In this document: in pieces, positions 15,287 through 22,751 of the stretch
Numbering within the stretch: position 1 is the first letter of the stretch
How the letters are laid out: each line of letters begins with the position of its first letter
Assembly (NCBI GenBank): GCA_031976395.1
Contig: DALYLJ010000037.1
Location: forward strand, 1-22,753
DNA from: UBA11164 sp002420085
GTDB lineage: Bacteria > Pseudomonadota > Gammaproteobacteria > Xanthomonadales > Xanthomonadaceae
Length of the DNA: 22,753 nt
Direction of reading: 5' to 3'
Translations under genes and position numbers: made by a program
The notes under the pieces: model-generated
Seen by the model: the letters and a program-made list of their open reading frames with translations, nothing else
Database searches by the model: none
Told to the model about the DNA's origin: nothing

Positions 15287-15357
15287 GGCCAATGGCGGGC
15301 GCTGCTTCGGCGGCGTCCGCGCACTCCGTCCGACTTCATTCGAGCAGACCGTTGGCC

Positions 15358-16521
15358 ATGGCCCAAGACTCCGCGATCTCAGCGACTTCCGCGTCTGGCG
15401 TCGTATCGCCGGCACGTGCCGACATGCTCGGCGAGAACGACTACCTGCACATCGAGAACGTGCGCAAGGATTTCGACGGTTTTCTGGCCGTCGATGACGT
15501 CAGCCTGTCGATCCGCCGGGGCGAGATCTTCGCCCTGCTCGGCGCCTCCGGCTGCGGCAAATCGACCCTGCTGCGCATGCTGGCCGGGTTCGAGCGCACC
15601 AGCGCCGGCCGGATCACCCTGGATGGCCTGGACCTCGCGCCCTTGCCGCCCTATGAGCGGCCGGTCAACATGATGTTCCAGTCGTATGCCCTGTTTCCGC
15701 ACATGACGGTTGCCGACAATGTCGCCTTCGGTCTGAAACAGGATGGCCTCGGCAAGGCCGAGATCGCCCGTCGGGTCGAGGAAATGCTCGCCCTGGTCCA
15801 TATGGAAAGCATGGCCCGGCGCAAGCCGCATCAGCTTTCCGGTGGCCAGCAGCAGCGGGTGGCACTGGCGCGCTCGCTGGCCAAAAGCCCCAAGCTGCTG
15901 CTGCTCGACGAGCCGATGGGTGCGCTCGACAAGAAGCTGCGCTCGGAAATGCAGTTGGAAGTGGTCAACATCATCGAGCGGCTCGGGGTGACCTGTGTGA
16001 TGGTCACCCATGATCAGGAAGAGGCGATGACCATGGCGCATCGCATCGCGGTGATGAATGCCGGTCGGATCATGCAGGTCGGCGCACCCGATGAAATCTA
16101 CGAGCAGCCGAACAATCGCTTCACCGCCGAGTTCATCGGCTCGGTCAACCTGATCGAGGGTCGGATCGAGGAAGACGAGCCTGATCATGTGACGATTCGC
16201 GCGCCGGCTCTGGCCGACCCGATCTGGGTCGGGCATGGCCACACCGGCTTCGAGGGCATGGCGGTGGCGTTCGCGCTCCGCCCGGAGAAGATCGCCATGC
16301 ACAAGGAGCGGCCTGAGGGTGTCCACAACCGCTTCCGTGCGGTGATCGAGGACATCGCCTACTTCGGCAGCCATTCGGTCTATCACCTGCGCCTGGAAAG
16401 CGGCTTCAAACTGCTGGCGCACACCGCCAATGCCCGACGCTGGGCGTCGGAACAATTCACCTGGAACGATCCGGTGTGGGTGAGCTGGGACGATCTGGCC
16501 GGCGTGGTGCTGGCGTCGTGA
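15358..16521 (+). CDS. potG: Polyamine ABC transporter ATP-binding protein
   Basis: This 387-residue ATPase drives the PotFGHI-type importer. Walker A is GASGCGKST (62-70), the Q-loop Gln is 108 in MFQSYALFPHMTV, the signature is LSGGQQQR (160-167), Walker B is LLLLDEP (180-186) and the switch His is 218. A TOBE-like domain fills about 290-385. ATG 15358 gives a length close to known PotG/SpuF proteins. A GTG at 15283 overlapping the potF stop is also in frame, but the extra 25 codons use rare AGG, AGA and CTT and look non-coding. The 71-base gap is bounded by GGCCAA (15287-15292) and TTGGCC (15352-15357), an inverted repeat that could fold the leader. Confidence 0.9.
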   Translation: MAQDSAISATSASGVVSPARADMLGENDYLHIENVRKDFDGFLAVDDVSLSIRRGEIFALLGASGCGKSTLLRMLAGFERTSAGRITLDGLDLAPLPPYERPVNMMFQSYALFPHMTVADNVAFGLKQDGLGKAEIARRVEEMLALVHMESMARRKPHQLSGGQQQRVALARSLAKSPKLLLLDEPMGALDKKLRSEMQLEVVNIIERLGVTCVMVTHDQEEAMTMAHRIAVMNAGRIMQVGAPDEIYEQPNNRFTAEFIGSVNLIEGRIEEDEPDHVTIRAPALADPIWVGHGHTGFEGMAVAFALRPEKIAMHKERPEGVHNRFRAVIEDIAYFGSHSVYHLRLESGFKLLAHTANARRWASEQFTWNDPVWVSWDDLAGVVLAS

Positions 16522-17426
16522 GGCTCTCGGCGCGCAGACTCCTGCCACATCCGCGCTGGGCGGCGATCGCCGTGCCATTCCTGTGGATGGCGGTGTTCTT
16601 CGCGATCCCGTTCGCGATCGTGCTGAAGATTTCCTTCGCCGAATCGACGATCGCGATGCCGCCTTACACCGACATCGTCGCCTGGACCGAGAAGGGCGTG
16701 CAGATCACGCTCAACTTCAGGAACTACCTGTTCCTGGCCACCGACAGCCTGTACGTGTCGGCCTATCTCGGCTCGCTGAAGATCGCGGTGATCTCGACCG
16801 TACTATGCCTGCTGATCGGCTATCCGATGGCCTATGCCATCGCCCGAATGGAGCCGGCCGCGCGCAATGTCGCCCTGATGCTGGTCGTTCTGCCGTCGTG
16901 GACCTCGTTCCTGATCCGGGTCTATGCCTGGATCGGCATCCTCAAGGACAACGGGCTGATCAACAACCTGCTGCTCTGGCTGGGCCTGATCGACCAGCCT
17001 CTGGCGATCCTGCACACCCCGGTCGCGGTCTACATCGGCATCGTCTATGCCTACCTGCCGTTCATGGTGTTGCCGCTGTATTCCAACATCATCAAGCTCG
17101 ATCCGCGCCACGAGGAGGCCGCCTTCGATCTCGGGGCGCGGCCGTGGCGGGTATTCGCCAGCATCACCTTGCCGTTGACCCTGCCGGGAATCATCGCCGG
17201 CTCGATGCTGGTGCTGATTCCGGTGGTCGGCGAGTTCGTCATTCCGGAACTGCTCGGCGGACCGCAGACGCTGATGATCGGCAAGGTGCTGTGGAACGAA
17301 TTCTTCAACAACCGTGACTGGCCGGTGGCATCGGCGGTGGCGATCGTCATGCTGATCCTGCTGATCGTTCCGATCACGATCTTCCACCACTACCAATCCA
17401 AAGACCTGGAGAAACGGCTGGCATGA
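16518..17426 (+). CDS. potH: Polyamine ABC transporter permease PotH
   Basis: This 302-residue inner-membrane permease has about six helices. The first is IAVPFLWMAVFFAIPFAIVL, followed by a periplasmic loop typical of PotH/SpuG. The EAA loop that docks on the ATPase is EEAAFDLGARPWRVFASITL, followed by PLTLPGIIAG. The GTG start at 16518 overlaps the potG stop as GTGA; an earlier in-frame start at 16476 lies inside potG and is not needed. The stop overlaps the potI start as ATGA, so potG-potH-potI are translationally chained. Confidence 0.92.
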   Translation: MRLSARRLLPHPRWAAIAVPFLWMAVFFAIPFAIVLKISFAESTIAMPPYTDIVAWTEKGVQITLNFRNYLFLATDSLYVSAYLGSLKIAVISTVLCLLIGYPMAYAIARMEPAARNVALMLVVLPSWTSFLIRVYAWIGILKDNGLINNLLLWLGLIDQPLAILHTPVAVYIGIVYAYLPFMVLPLYSNIIKLDPRHEEAAFDLGARPWRVFASITLPLTLPGIIAGSMLVLIPVVGEFVIPELLGGPQTLMIGKVLWNEFFNNRDWPVASAVAIVMLILLIVPITIFHHYQSKDLEKRLA

Positions 17427-18286
17427 TCGCGGCGGGCAGGAATTCACGGGCAAGCTGGACGATGCTGGCGATCGGTTTCGTGTTTCTGTACGCGCCGATC
17501 GTCAGCCTGATCATCTATTCCTTCAACGAGTCGCGCCTGGTCACGGTCTGGGGTGGATTCTCGTTCAAGTGGTACGGGGAACTGTTCAACGACCGGCAAT
17601 TGATGGACGCAGCCTGGGTGAGCATCCAATTGGCCTTCTACACGGCCTGGTCGTCGGTCGCCCTGGGTACGGTGGCGGCGATGATGCTGACTCGGTTCCG
17701 ACGTTTTCGCGGCAAGACCCTGTTCGGCGCGATGATCACGGCGCCCCTGGTCATGCCGGAAGTGATCACCGGTCTGTCGTTGCTGCTGATGTTCGTGTTC
17801 ATCGGCGATCTGATCGGCAGCCCGATCACCCGAGGCATGGGCACGATGTGGATCGCACACACCACGTTCTCGGTCGCCTTCGTTACGGTGGTGGTGTCGT
17901 CGCGACTGACCGAGATGGATCGCTCGCTGGAAGAGGCCGCAATGGACCTGGGCGCCAATCGACTCAAGGTGTTCTTCGTCATCACCCTGCCGATCATCGC
18001 CCCGGCCCTGATGGCGGGCTGGCTGCTGGCCTTCACCCTGTCTCTCGATGATCTGGTGATCGCCAGCTTCGTGTCCGGGCCGGCCTCGACCACCCTGCCG
18101 ATGAAGGTGTTTTCTTCGGTGCGGATGGGGGTGAGCCCGAAGATCAATGCCCTGGCCTCACTGTGGATCCTGGCCGTTTCCCTGGCGGCGGTGATCGGCT
18201 GGTGGCTGATGGCGCGCAGCGAGCGCCAGCGGCGACGTGAGATGCAGATGGCGGTGCAGGGGCCGCATTCGGGAGCCGGGACATGA
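17423..18286 (+). CDS. potI: Polyamine ABC transporter permease PotI
   Basis: This 287-residue second permease of the importer has about six helices, beginning with TMLAIGFVFLYAPIVSLIIY and the family marker YSFNESR. The EAA loop is EEAAMDLGANRLKVFFVITL followed by PIIAPALMAG. SLDDLVIASFVSGPASTTLP is a strong PotI/SpuH signature. The ATG overlaps the potH stop and its own stop overlaps the aldehyde dehydrogenase ATG, both as ATGA. The C-terminal tail is Arg-rich and cytoplasmic. Confidence 0.92.
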   Translation: MIAAGRNSRASWTMLAIGFVFLYAPIVSLIIYSFNESRLVTVWGGFSFKWYGELFNDRQLMDAAWVSIQLAFYTAWSSVALGTVAAMMLTRFRRFRGKTLFGAMITAPLVMPEVITGLSLLLMFVFIGDLIGSPITRGMGTMWIAHTTFSVAFVTVVVSSRLTEMDRSLEEAAMDLGANRLKVFFVITLPIIAPALMAGWLLAFTLSLDDLVIASFVSGPASTTLPMKVFSSVRMGVSPKINALASLWILAVSLAAVIGWWLMARSERQRRREMQMAVQGPHSGAGT

Positions 18287-19644
18287 CGGTCGATGTGGTG
18301 AATCCCTGGAGCGGACGCATCGAGCGCCGCTACCCGTACATGGCTCCGGCCGAGGTCGAGACGGTGATCGCCGGGGCTGCGCGTGGCTTCGTCGAGTGGT
18401 CGAAGCGACCGTTCGCCGAGCGGGCTGACGGTCTGCGCGCCATGGCCCAGCAGATGCGTGCCCGCAAACCGGACCTGGCGGCCCTGATGACCGCCGAGAT
18501 GGGCAAGCGCCGGGTCGAGGCCGAGGCCGAGGTCGAAAAATGTGCCGGTGCCTGTGACTACTACGCCGAACATGGTGCTGCCCATCTTGCCTCGGAGTCG
18601 GTGCCGGTCCAGGGTGGGCGCGGACTGATTCGCTACGAACCGCTCGGGCCGATCCTGGCGATCATGCCGTGGAACTTCCCGTTCTGGCAGGCCATCCGGT
18701 TCCTGGCGCCGGTGCTGGCGGCCGGCAATGTCGCCCTGCTCAAGCATGCCGTCAACGTGCCCGGCTGTGCCGATGCCCTGGGCGAACTGGTACGGGCGGC
18801 GGGACTGCCGGCAGGGGCATTGAGTGTCCTCCATATCGACAACCAGGCCGCTGCCCAGGTGATCGCTGACCCGCGCGTGTGCGGTGTCGCCCTCACCGGC
18901 AGCGAGCGCGCCGGTCGTTCAGTGGCGGCCACGGCCGGTGCCAATCTCAAGAAATGTGTGCTGGAGTTGGGCGGTAGCGATCCATTCGTGGTCCTGGCCG
19001 ATGCCGATCTCGACAAGGCGGTGGCGACCGCACTGGCGTCACGCTTCGACAATGCCGGGCAGACCTGCATCGCCGCCAAGCGGTTCGTGCTGACCGCCGA
19101 GATCGCCGATGAATTTACCGAGCGCTTCCTGGCGGGCGCCGCCGGCCTGGTGGTATCCGACCCCGCTGATCCCGACTGTCGGATGGCGCCGATGGCCCGG
19201 CCCGATCTGCGCGATGGTTTGCACCGGCAGGTGCAGCGCAGTATCGAAGCCGGTGCCCGGCTGCTGCTCGGAGGACGTCCCGGTGAGCGGCCCTGTGCCT
19301 ACCCGGCAACTGTGCTGACCGATATCCGGCCCGGCATGCCGGCCTATGATGAGGAGTTGTTTGGCCCGGTGGCGAGTCTGTTCGTGGTTCCGGACGAAGA
19401 GCAGGCGTTGCGCGTGGCCAATGACAGCAGTTACGGTCTCGGCGCCAGTGTCTGGAGTCGGGATGAAGCACGGGCGCGAGCCATGGCCGAGCGGGTCGAG
19501 GCCGGCGCAGTGTTCATCAACGGCCGGGTGCGCAGTGACTATCCGTTGCCATTCGGCGGCGTCAAGCGTTCCGGCTTCGGGCGTGAACTCGGCGCCCATG
19601 GCCTGCGCGAATTCACCAATATCAAGTCGATCTTCGTCGAATGA
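18283..19644 (+). CDS. NAD(P)-dependent aldehyde dehydrogenase, Sad/YneI-like (succinate-semialdehyde type)
   Basis: This 453-residue aldehyde dehydrogenase contains Asn131 in MPWNFPFWQ, Lys154 in LLKHA, Glu228 in LELGGSDPF and the nucleophile Cys262 in NAGQTCIAAKR. The short N-terminus, YYAEHGAAHL, GSDPFVVL and GPVASLFVV resemble E. coli Sad (YneI), which oxidises succinate semialdehyde, more than PuuC. In this operon it could oxidise succinate semialdehyde, 4-aminobutyraldehyde or the gamma-glutamyl aldehyde; the last is the PuuC step, for which no other candidate is visible. ATG 18283 overlaps the potI stop and has GGGAG upstream. It ends the rightward polyamine operon. Confidence 0.9.
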   Translation: MTVDVVNPWSGRIERRYPYMAPAEVETVIAGAARGFVEWSKRPFAERADGLRAMAQQMRARKPDLAALMTAEMGKRRVEAEAEVEKCAGACDYYAEHGAAHLASESVPVQGGRGLIRYEPLGPILAIMPWNFPFWQAIRFLAPVLAAGNVALLKHAVNVPGCADALGELVRAAGLPAGALSVLHIDNQAAAQVIADPRVCGVALTGSERAGRSVAATAGANLKKCVLELGGSDPFVVLADADLDKAVATALASRFDNAGQTCIAAKRFVLTAEIADEFTERFLAGAAGLVVSDPADPDCRMAPMARPDLRDGLHRQVQRSIEAGARLLLGGRPGERPCAYPATVLTDIRPGMPAYDEELFGPVASLFVVPDEEQALRVANDSSYGLGASVWSRDEARARAMAERVEAGAVFINGRVRSDYPLPFGGVKRSGFGRELGAHGLREFTNIKSIFVE

Positions 19645-20070
19645 GCCGAATCGATGCCAGGCACCGGCGGCGAGGGCGATCGTGGTGCCTGGTCGGTGGC
19701 TGGCGATGCACCGAAATGATGCTCATGGCCAAGTGTTGCACCCTGCTGGTGCTGTGTGACGGCTCGTTGTCCTCGGCCGCCGCGCCTCGAACGCGCTCTG
19801 CACCGAATCCGAGCGCTGGACTTGCGGGTTGGAGGCAGGCTGGCATGATTCATGCTGCGCCGCACAACAGATGCCAGCGGCCTCGTCGGATGTCTGGCTC
19901 GAATGTCTGGCGAAGGTCGCTGGTGACGGCCGGCCTGGCGATCGAAGTGCTGTCCGATGGCGGGGCCATACGTTCCAGGTTTCGCGCGCGAGCGCGGGAA
20001 GATTGCCGCCAGATCCGGCGGCGTGGTTGTCTGACCAGGGCACATGCCCGATAAAACGAGGAAAGTCCCG
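19645..20070. other. Gene-free stretch before the TorF-type porin gene
   Basis: No ORF here has convincing composition or recognisable motifs on either strand; the available frames are Arg/Ser-rich shadows. Besides the inverted repeat at 19657-19692 there is a 6-bp stem GCCGCC/GGCGGC at 20005-20022. The region presumably holds the 3' end of the polyamine operon and the porin promoter. A TTGTCT-17-GATAAA pair at 20027-20055 is too close to the start to leave room for the ribosome-binding site in the transcript. Confidence 0.6.
19657..19692. repeat. 9-bp inverted repeat after the aldehyde dehydrogenase gene
   Basis: CCAGGCACC (19657-19665) and GGTGCCTGG (19684-19692) are perfect complements around an 18-base loop, starting 13 bases after the stop. 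It could stabilise or end the long polyamine transcript, but there is no T-run, and an operator is equally possible. Confidence 0.5.
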
Positions 20071-20799
20071 ATGAACAAGAAACTGATTGCGGTCTCGATC
20101 CTGAGTGCGCTGGTCCTGTCGGCTCCGGCGCTTGCGCAAGAGGAAGACGAGGCAGGCTGGTCGTTCGGTGGCACCATCACCGGCACCAGCGACTACATCT
20201 TCCGTGGGGTCAGCCAGACCGATGAGGATCCGGCGATCCAGGGCAGTGTCGATGTCAGCCATTCCAGCGGCTTCTACGCCGGGGTCTGGGCATCCAATGT
20301 CGATTTCGACGTCGAGGGTGATGGCATCAACACCGAGATCGACTACTACCTCGGCTGGGTGTTCGGCCTGCCGGGCGATGTCGAACTCGACCTCCAGGCG
20401 GTGCGCTACACCTATCCGGGTTCCAACTCCGGATTCGGCATCGACTACAACGAGTACATCGCAGCGCTCAGCTACAGCTATTTCACCGGCACCTTCGCCT
20501 ACTCCGATGATTTCGTGAACAGTGGCGGCGACACCTACTATTACGAACTGGCCGGCGAATTTCCGATCGGCGAGACCGGCTTCAACATCACCGGGACGAT
20601 CGGTTACAGCGATCTCGAAGAAGCCACCGACGACAACTACACGTCATACCAAGTCGGCGTGAACTACACGTGGAACAACATCCTGCTGGATGTATCCTAC
20701 TTCGACACATCCAGCTACGGCGCCGGTTTGCAGGACTTCCTCGGACCCAAGACCTGGGCCGACAGCCGCGTGGTGTTCACCGCGACCTACGAGTTCTGA
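20071..20799 (+). CDS. TorF-family putative porin (Gcw_chp / TIGR02001)
   Basis: This 242-residue outer-membrane beta-barrel protein has a signal peptide at residues 1-22 (cleavage after APALA). The mature start contains SFGGTITGTSDYIFRGVSQT, the conserved N-terminus of this family, and the chain ends in aromatic-terminated TATYEF, typical of barrels assembled by Bam. Acidic and aromatic alternating strands (for example DTYYYELAGEFPIG) run throughout. ATG 20071 is supported by GAGGAAAG just upstream and by the signal peptide. It probably allows diffusion of small solutes, but the substrate is unknown. It may be unrelated to the polyamine operon, from which it is separated by 426 bases. Confidence 0.85.
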   Translation: MNKKLIAVSILSALVLSAPALAQEEDEAGWSFGGTITGTSDYIFRGVSQTDEDPAIQGSVDVSHSSGFYAGVWASNVDFDVEGDGINTEIDYYLGWVFGLPGDVELDLQAVRYTYPGSNSGFGIDYNEYIAALSYSYFTGTFAYSDDFVNSGGDTYYYELAGEFPIGETGFNITGTIGYSDLEEATDDNYTSYQVGVNYTWNNILLDVSYFDTSSYGAGLQDFLGPKTWADSRVVFTATYEF

Positions 20800-20826
20800 T
20801 CGACACAGGCTCTGATCGATACGGGC
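20795..20826. repeat. 16-bp imperfect tandem duplication at the porin stop codon
   Basis: TCTGATCGACACAGGC (20795-20810) and TCTGATCGATACGGGC (20811-20826) match at 14 of 16 positions. The first copy contains the TGA stop of the TorF-type gene. Confidence 0.8.
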
Positions 20827-21134
20827 GTTCAGCCCGGCCGTCGCCACCGTCCGAACACCTCAGCGGACCCGCGAACGGCAGATCGAACTCCACCGCTCCC
20901 CCTCTCCCGCCGCGTTGGCGGGAGAGGGCCGGAGCGAGAGCGGGCCTGCCGAGCGAGTATCGCCCGAACCGCCATCGCCATCGCCACTGGGCGACGTGTG
21001 CGGTCGGTTTGCAGGCGCAGCGGGCCGTCCATGCCATCCCCGGTTCACCCTGAACGTGGTCCGCCACGCATGCCGGTGTTGGTCGCTGGGAGGCGGCCGA
21101 GGAGATCTCCGGCTGCGGGGTCCGGCCGGGCGGC
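20800..21134. other. Intergenic stretch between convergent porin and fdxA genes
   Basis: No plausible coding sequence is seen. It holds a tandem duplication at its left end, a small stem CGGGC/GCCCG at 20822-20836 with a 5-base loop 22 bases after the porin stop, and a strong palindrome at 20900-20928. Either hairpin could serve as a terminator, although neither has a T-run. Confidence 0.6.
20900..20928. repeat. Strong 12-bp-stem palindrome, REP-like, possible bidirectional terminator
   Basis: CCCTCTCCCGCC (20900-20911) and GGCGGGAGAGGG (20917-20928) pair perfectly around GCGTT. This CCCTCTCCCGC...GCGGGAGAGGG type is a common dispersed intergenic palindrome in proteobacteria. It lies between convergent genes. 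Confidence 0.75.
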
Positions 21135-21458
21135 TCAACGCTCCAACAGGGGCAGCTTGTCCGGTTTGCCATCCCACTCGCTGGCATCGGCCGGTGGCTC
21201 CTTGCGGACCGTGATCACCGGCCAGGACTTGGACAGTTCGGCGTTGAGGGCGATGAAATGCTCCTGACCGGCAGGGACGTCGTCCTCCGGAAAGATCGCG
21301 TTGGCTGGGCACTCCGGCTCGCAGAGCGTGCAGTCGATGCACTCCTCGGGGTCGATCACCAGGAAGTTCGGCCCTTCGTGGAAGCAATCGACCGGGCACA
21401 CTTCGACACAATCGGTGTACTTGCACTTGATGCAGTTTTCTACGACGACGAATGGCAT
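21135..21458 (-). CDS. fdxA: 7Fe ferredoxin FdxA ([3Fe-4S][4Fe-4S])
   Basis: This 107-residue electron-transfer protein is of the same length and type as Azotobacter ferredoxin I. Cys9, Cys12, Cys17, Cys21 and Cys25 lie in NCIKCKYTDCVEVCPVDC, and Cys40, Cys43, Cys46 and Cys50 in ECIDCTLCEPECP. By family precedent Cys9, Cys17 and Cys50 bind the 3Fe cluster and Cys21, Cys40, Cys43 and Cys46 the 4Fe cluster. The C-terminal half (NAELSKSWPVIT, WDGKPDKL) is also conserved. ATG 21458 starts directly on MPFVVVENC. It is 39 bases downstream of the HMG-CoA synthase-like gene on the same strand and may be cotranscribed, or use its own promoter in the AT-rich patch at 21490-21500. Confidence 0.95.
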   Translation of the reverse strand: MPFVVVENCIKCKYTDCVEVCPVDCFHEGPNFLVIDPEECIDCTLCEPECPANAIFPEDDVPAGQEHFIALNAELSKSWPVITVRKEPPADASEWDGKPDKLPLLER

Positions 21459-21497
21459 GCGTGTTCTGCTGCGGTTCCAGTTGGGGTCGATATTAAA

Positions 21498-22751
21498 TCA
21501 CGCCCGGATGTAGTGCCGGACATGGTCGCGGGTGCCGACGAAGTACAGGCCACGGCCATGCAGGCCGTAGCTGGCCGGGTCCAGGGACTCGGCGCGATCG
21601 CCGTCCTCGCAGGCGCGCATCAGCCGTTCGTAGCCATCGATGTCGAGCCGCTGACGCTGTGCCAGCCGGGGACGCGGGTCGAGCCGGGCGGCGTGGTCGG
21701 CCGCCGCTTCGGCGATCCGCGCGAGGCAGAAGGTCGCTCCGCAGCCACTGCCGTAGGAGAACAGGCTGATCTCGCGCCCGGCGAGCGCGGCCTCGGCACG
21801 ACTGAGCAGGTCGATCAGCGCCAGGAACAGCGATCCGGTGTAGATGTTGCCGACCGTGGCGTTCAATTCCAGCCAGGGTGCCACCTTGGCTTGGTAGGAC
21901 GCCTCGAACCGGGCGTGCCGTTCGGCCTCGTCGATCGGATCGGCGTCGGCCTGTTCGATCTCCAGCAGTTTGTGATGCGCCTTGCGGGCCATCTTGACGA
22001 ACGGGACGTGATAGAGACAGGCCGCCAGTGTCGTGCTGCCCAAACTGGCCGGTCGATCCGCACGGGCGGGTTCGCCGCCGGCATCGTGCCAGGCCCCTTC
22101 GAGGGCGTCGAGGTAGCACTGGATCGAGTAATGACCGTCGGCGAAGGCGTATTTCGAGTACAGCGGTCGCCAGAAGTCCATCACCTGGCGGGTGTAATCA
22201 CCGATCCGATGCCGATCGATCTCGGCCAGACGTGGGCGGTCCGAGACGACCATGGCGACGGCACCGGCTCCCTGGGTCGGTTCGCCCGGTGTTTGCAGGC
22301 CGTAGCGGGCGATGTCGGAGGCGATTACCAGGGCCTTGCGGCCGCGCGCTCGACCGGCGGCGATCCAGTCCGTCGATGAAGTCAGGCCGGCCATGGCGCC
22401 ATAGCAGGCGTGCTTGGTCTCGAAGGTGCGGCAGTTGCGGGACAGGCCGAGCAGTTCGTGGACGTAGACCGCGACCGGCTTGCTGTGATCGACGCCGGTC
22501 TCGGTGCCGACGATCAGGGTGCCGATCTGGTCGGGGTCGATGTCGAACGCAGTCAGCGCTTCGGCGCCGGCTTCGGCCGCCATGGTCACGGTGTCTTCGC
22601 AGGGGGTGGCGATGGCCATCTGGCGCTGGCCGAGGCCATGCAGATACTTGCCGGGATCGACTCCGCGCGCGATCGCCAGATCGCTCATGTCGAGGTAGTG
22701 GGCCGGGCCAGCGAAGGCGAGGGCGTCGATTCCGATCGGGGTATTCGGCAT
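21498..22751 (-). CDS. Hydroxymethylglutaryl-CoA synthase family protein (MvaS/PksG-like)
   Basis: This 417-residue thiolase-superfamily enzyme is predicted to condense acetyl-CoA with acetoacetyl-CoA or an acyl-carrier-bound beta-keto acid. The catalytic triad of the family is visible: Glu84 in VGTETGVDHSK, Cys116 in ETKHACYGAMAGL and His248 in LYHVPFVKMARKAHH. GAGAVAMVVSD, NIYTGSLFLAL and FSYGSGCGATF are further markers. The length and the HELLGLSRNCRTFE region lie between mevalonate-pathway MvaS and polyketide beta-branching PksG-type enzymes, so I leave the symbol blank. ATG 22751 starts at GIDALAF, the normal N-terminus. The gene is complete; only two bases remain upstream, so promoter and partners are unseen. 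Confidence 0.9.
   Translation of the reverse strand: MPNTPIGIDALAFAGPAHYLDMSDLAIARGVDPGKYLHGLGQRQMAIATPCEDTVTMAAEAGAEALTAFDIDPDQIGTLIVGTETGVDHSKPVAVYVHELLGLSRNCRTFETKHACYGAMAGLTSSTDWIAAGRARGRKALVIASDIARYGLQTPGEPTQGAGAVAMVVSDRPRLAEIDRHRIGDYTRQVMDFWRPLYSKYAFADGHYSIQCYLDALEGAWHDAGGEPARADRPASLGSTTLAACLYHVPFVKMARKAHHKLLEIEQADADPIDEAERHARFEASYQAKVAPWLELNATVGNIYTGSLFLALIDLLSRAEAALAGREISLFSYGSGCGATFCLARIAEAAADHAARLDPRPRLAQRQRLDIDGYERLMRACEDGDRAESLDPASYGLHGRGLYFVGTRDHVRHYIRA

Noticed and set aside
15283..15357. GTG start for potG overlapping the potF stop
   Set aside because: It would fit the coupling seen downstream, but the added codons include AGG, AGA and CTT and match no family N-terminus. ATG 15358 gives a normal length.
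20027..20055. TTGTCT-17-GATAAA as the promoter of the TorF-type gene
   Set aside because: The transcript would start at about 20062, inside or after the GAGGA ribosome-binding site, so this pair is unlikely to be the working promoter.
21490..21495. TAATAT as a -10 element for fdxA on the minus strand
   Set aside because: The position is suitable, but the expected -35 position holds CGGCAC, which does not resemble the consensus. It is kept only as a remark.
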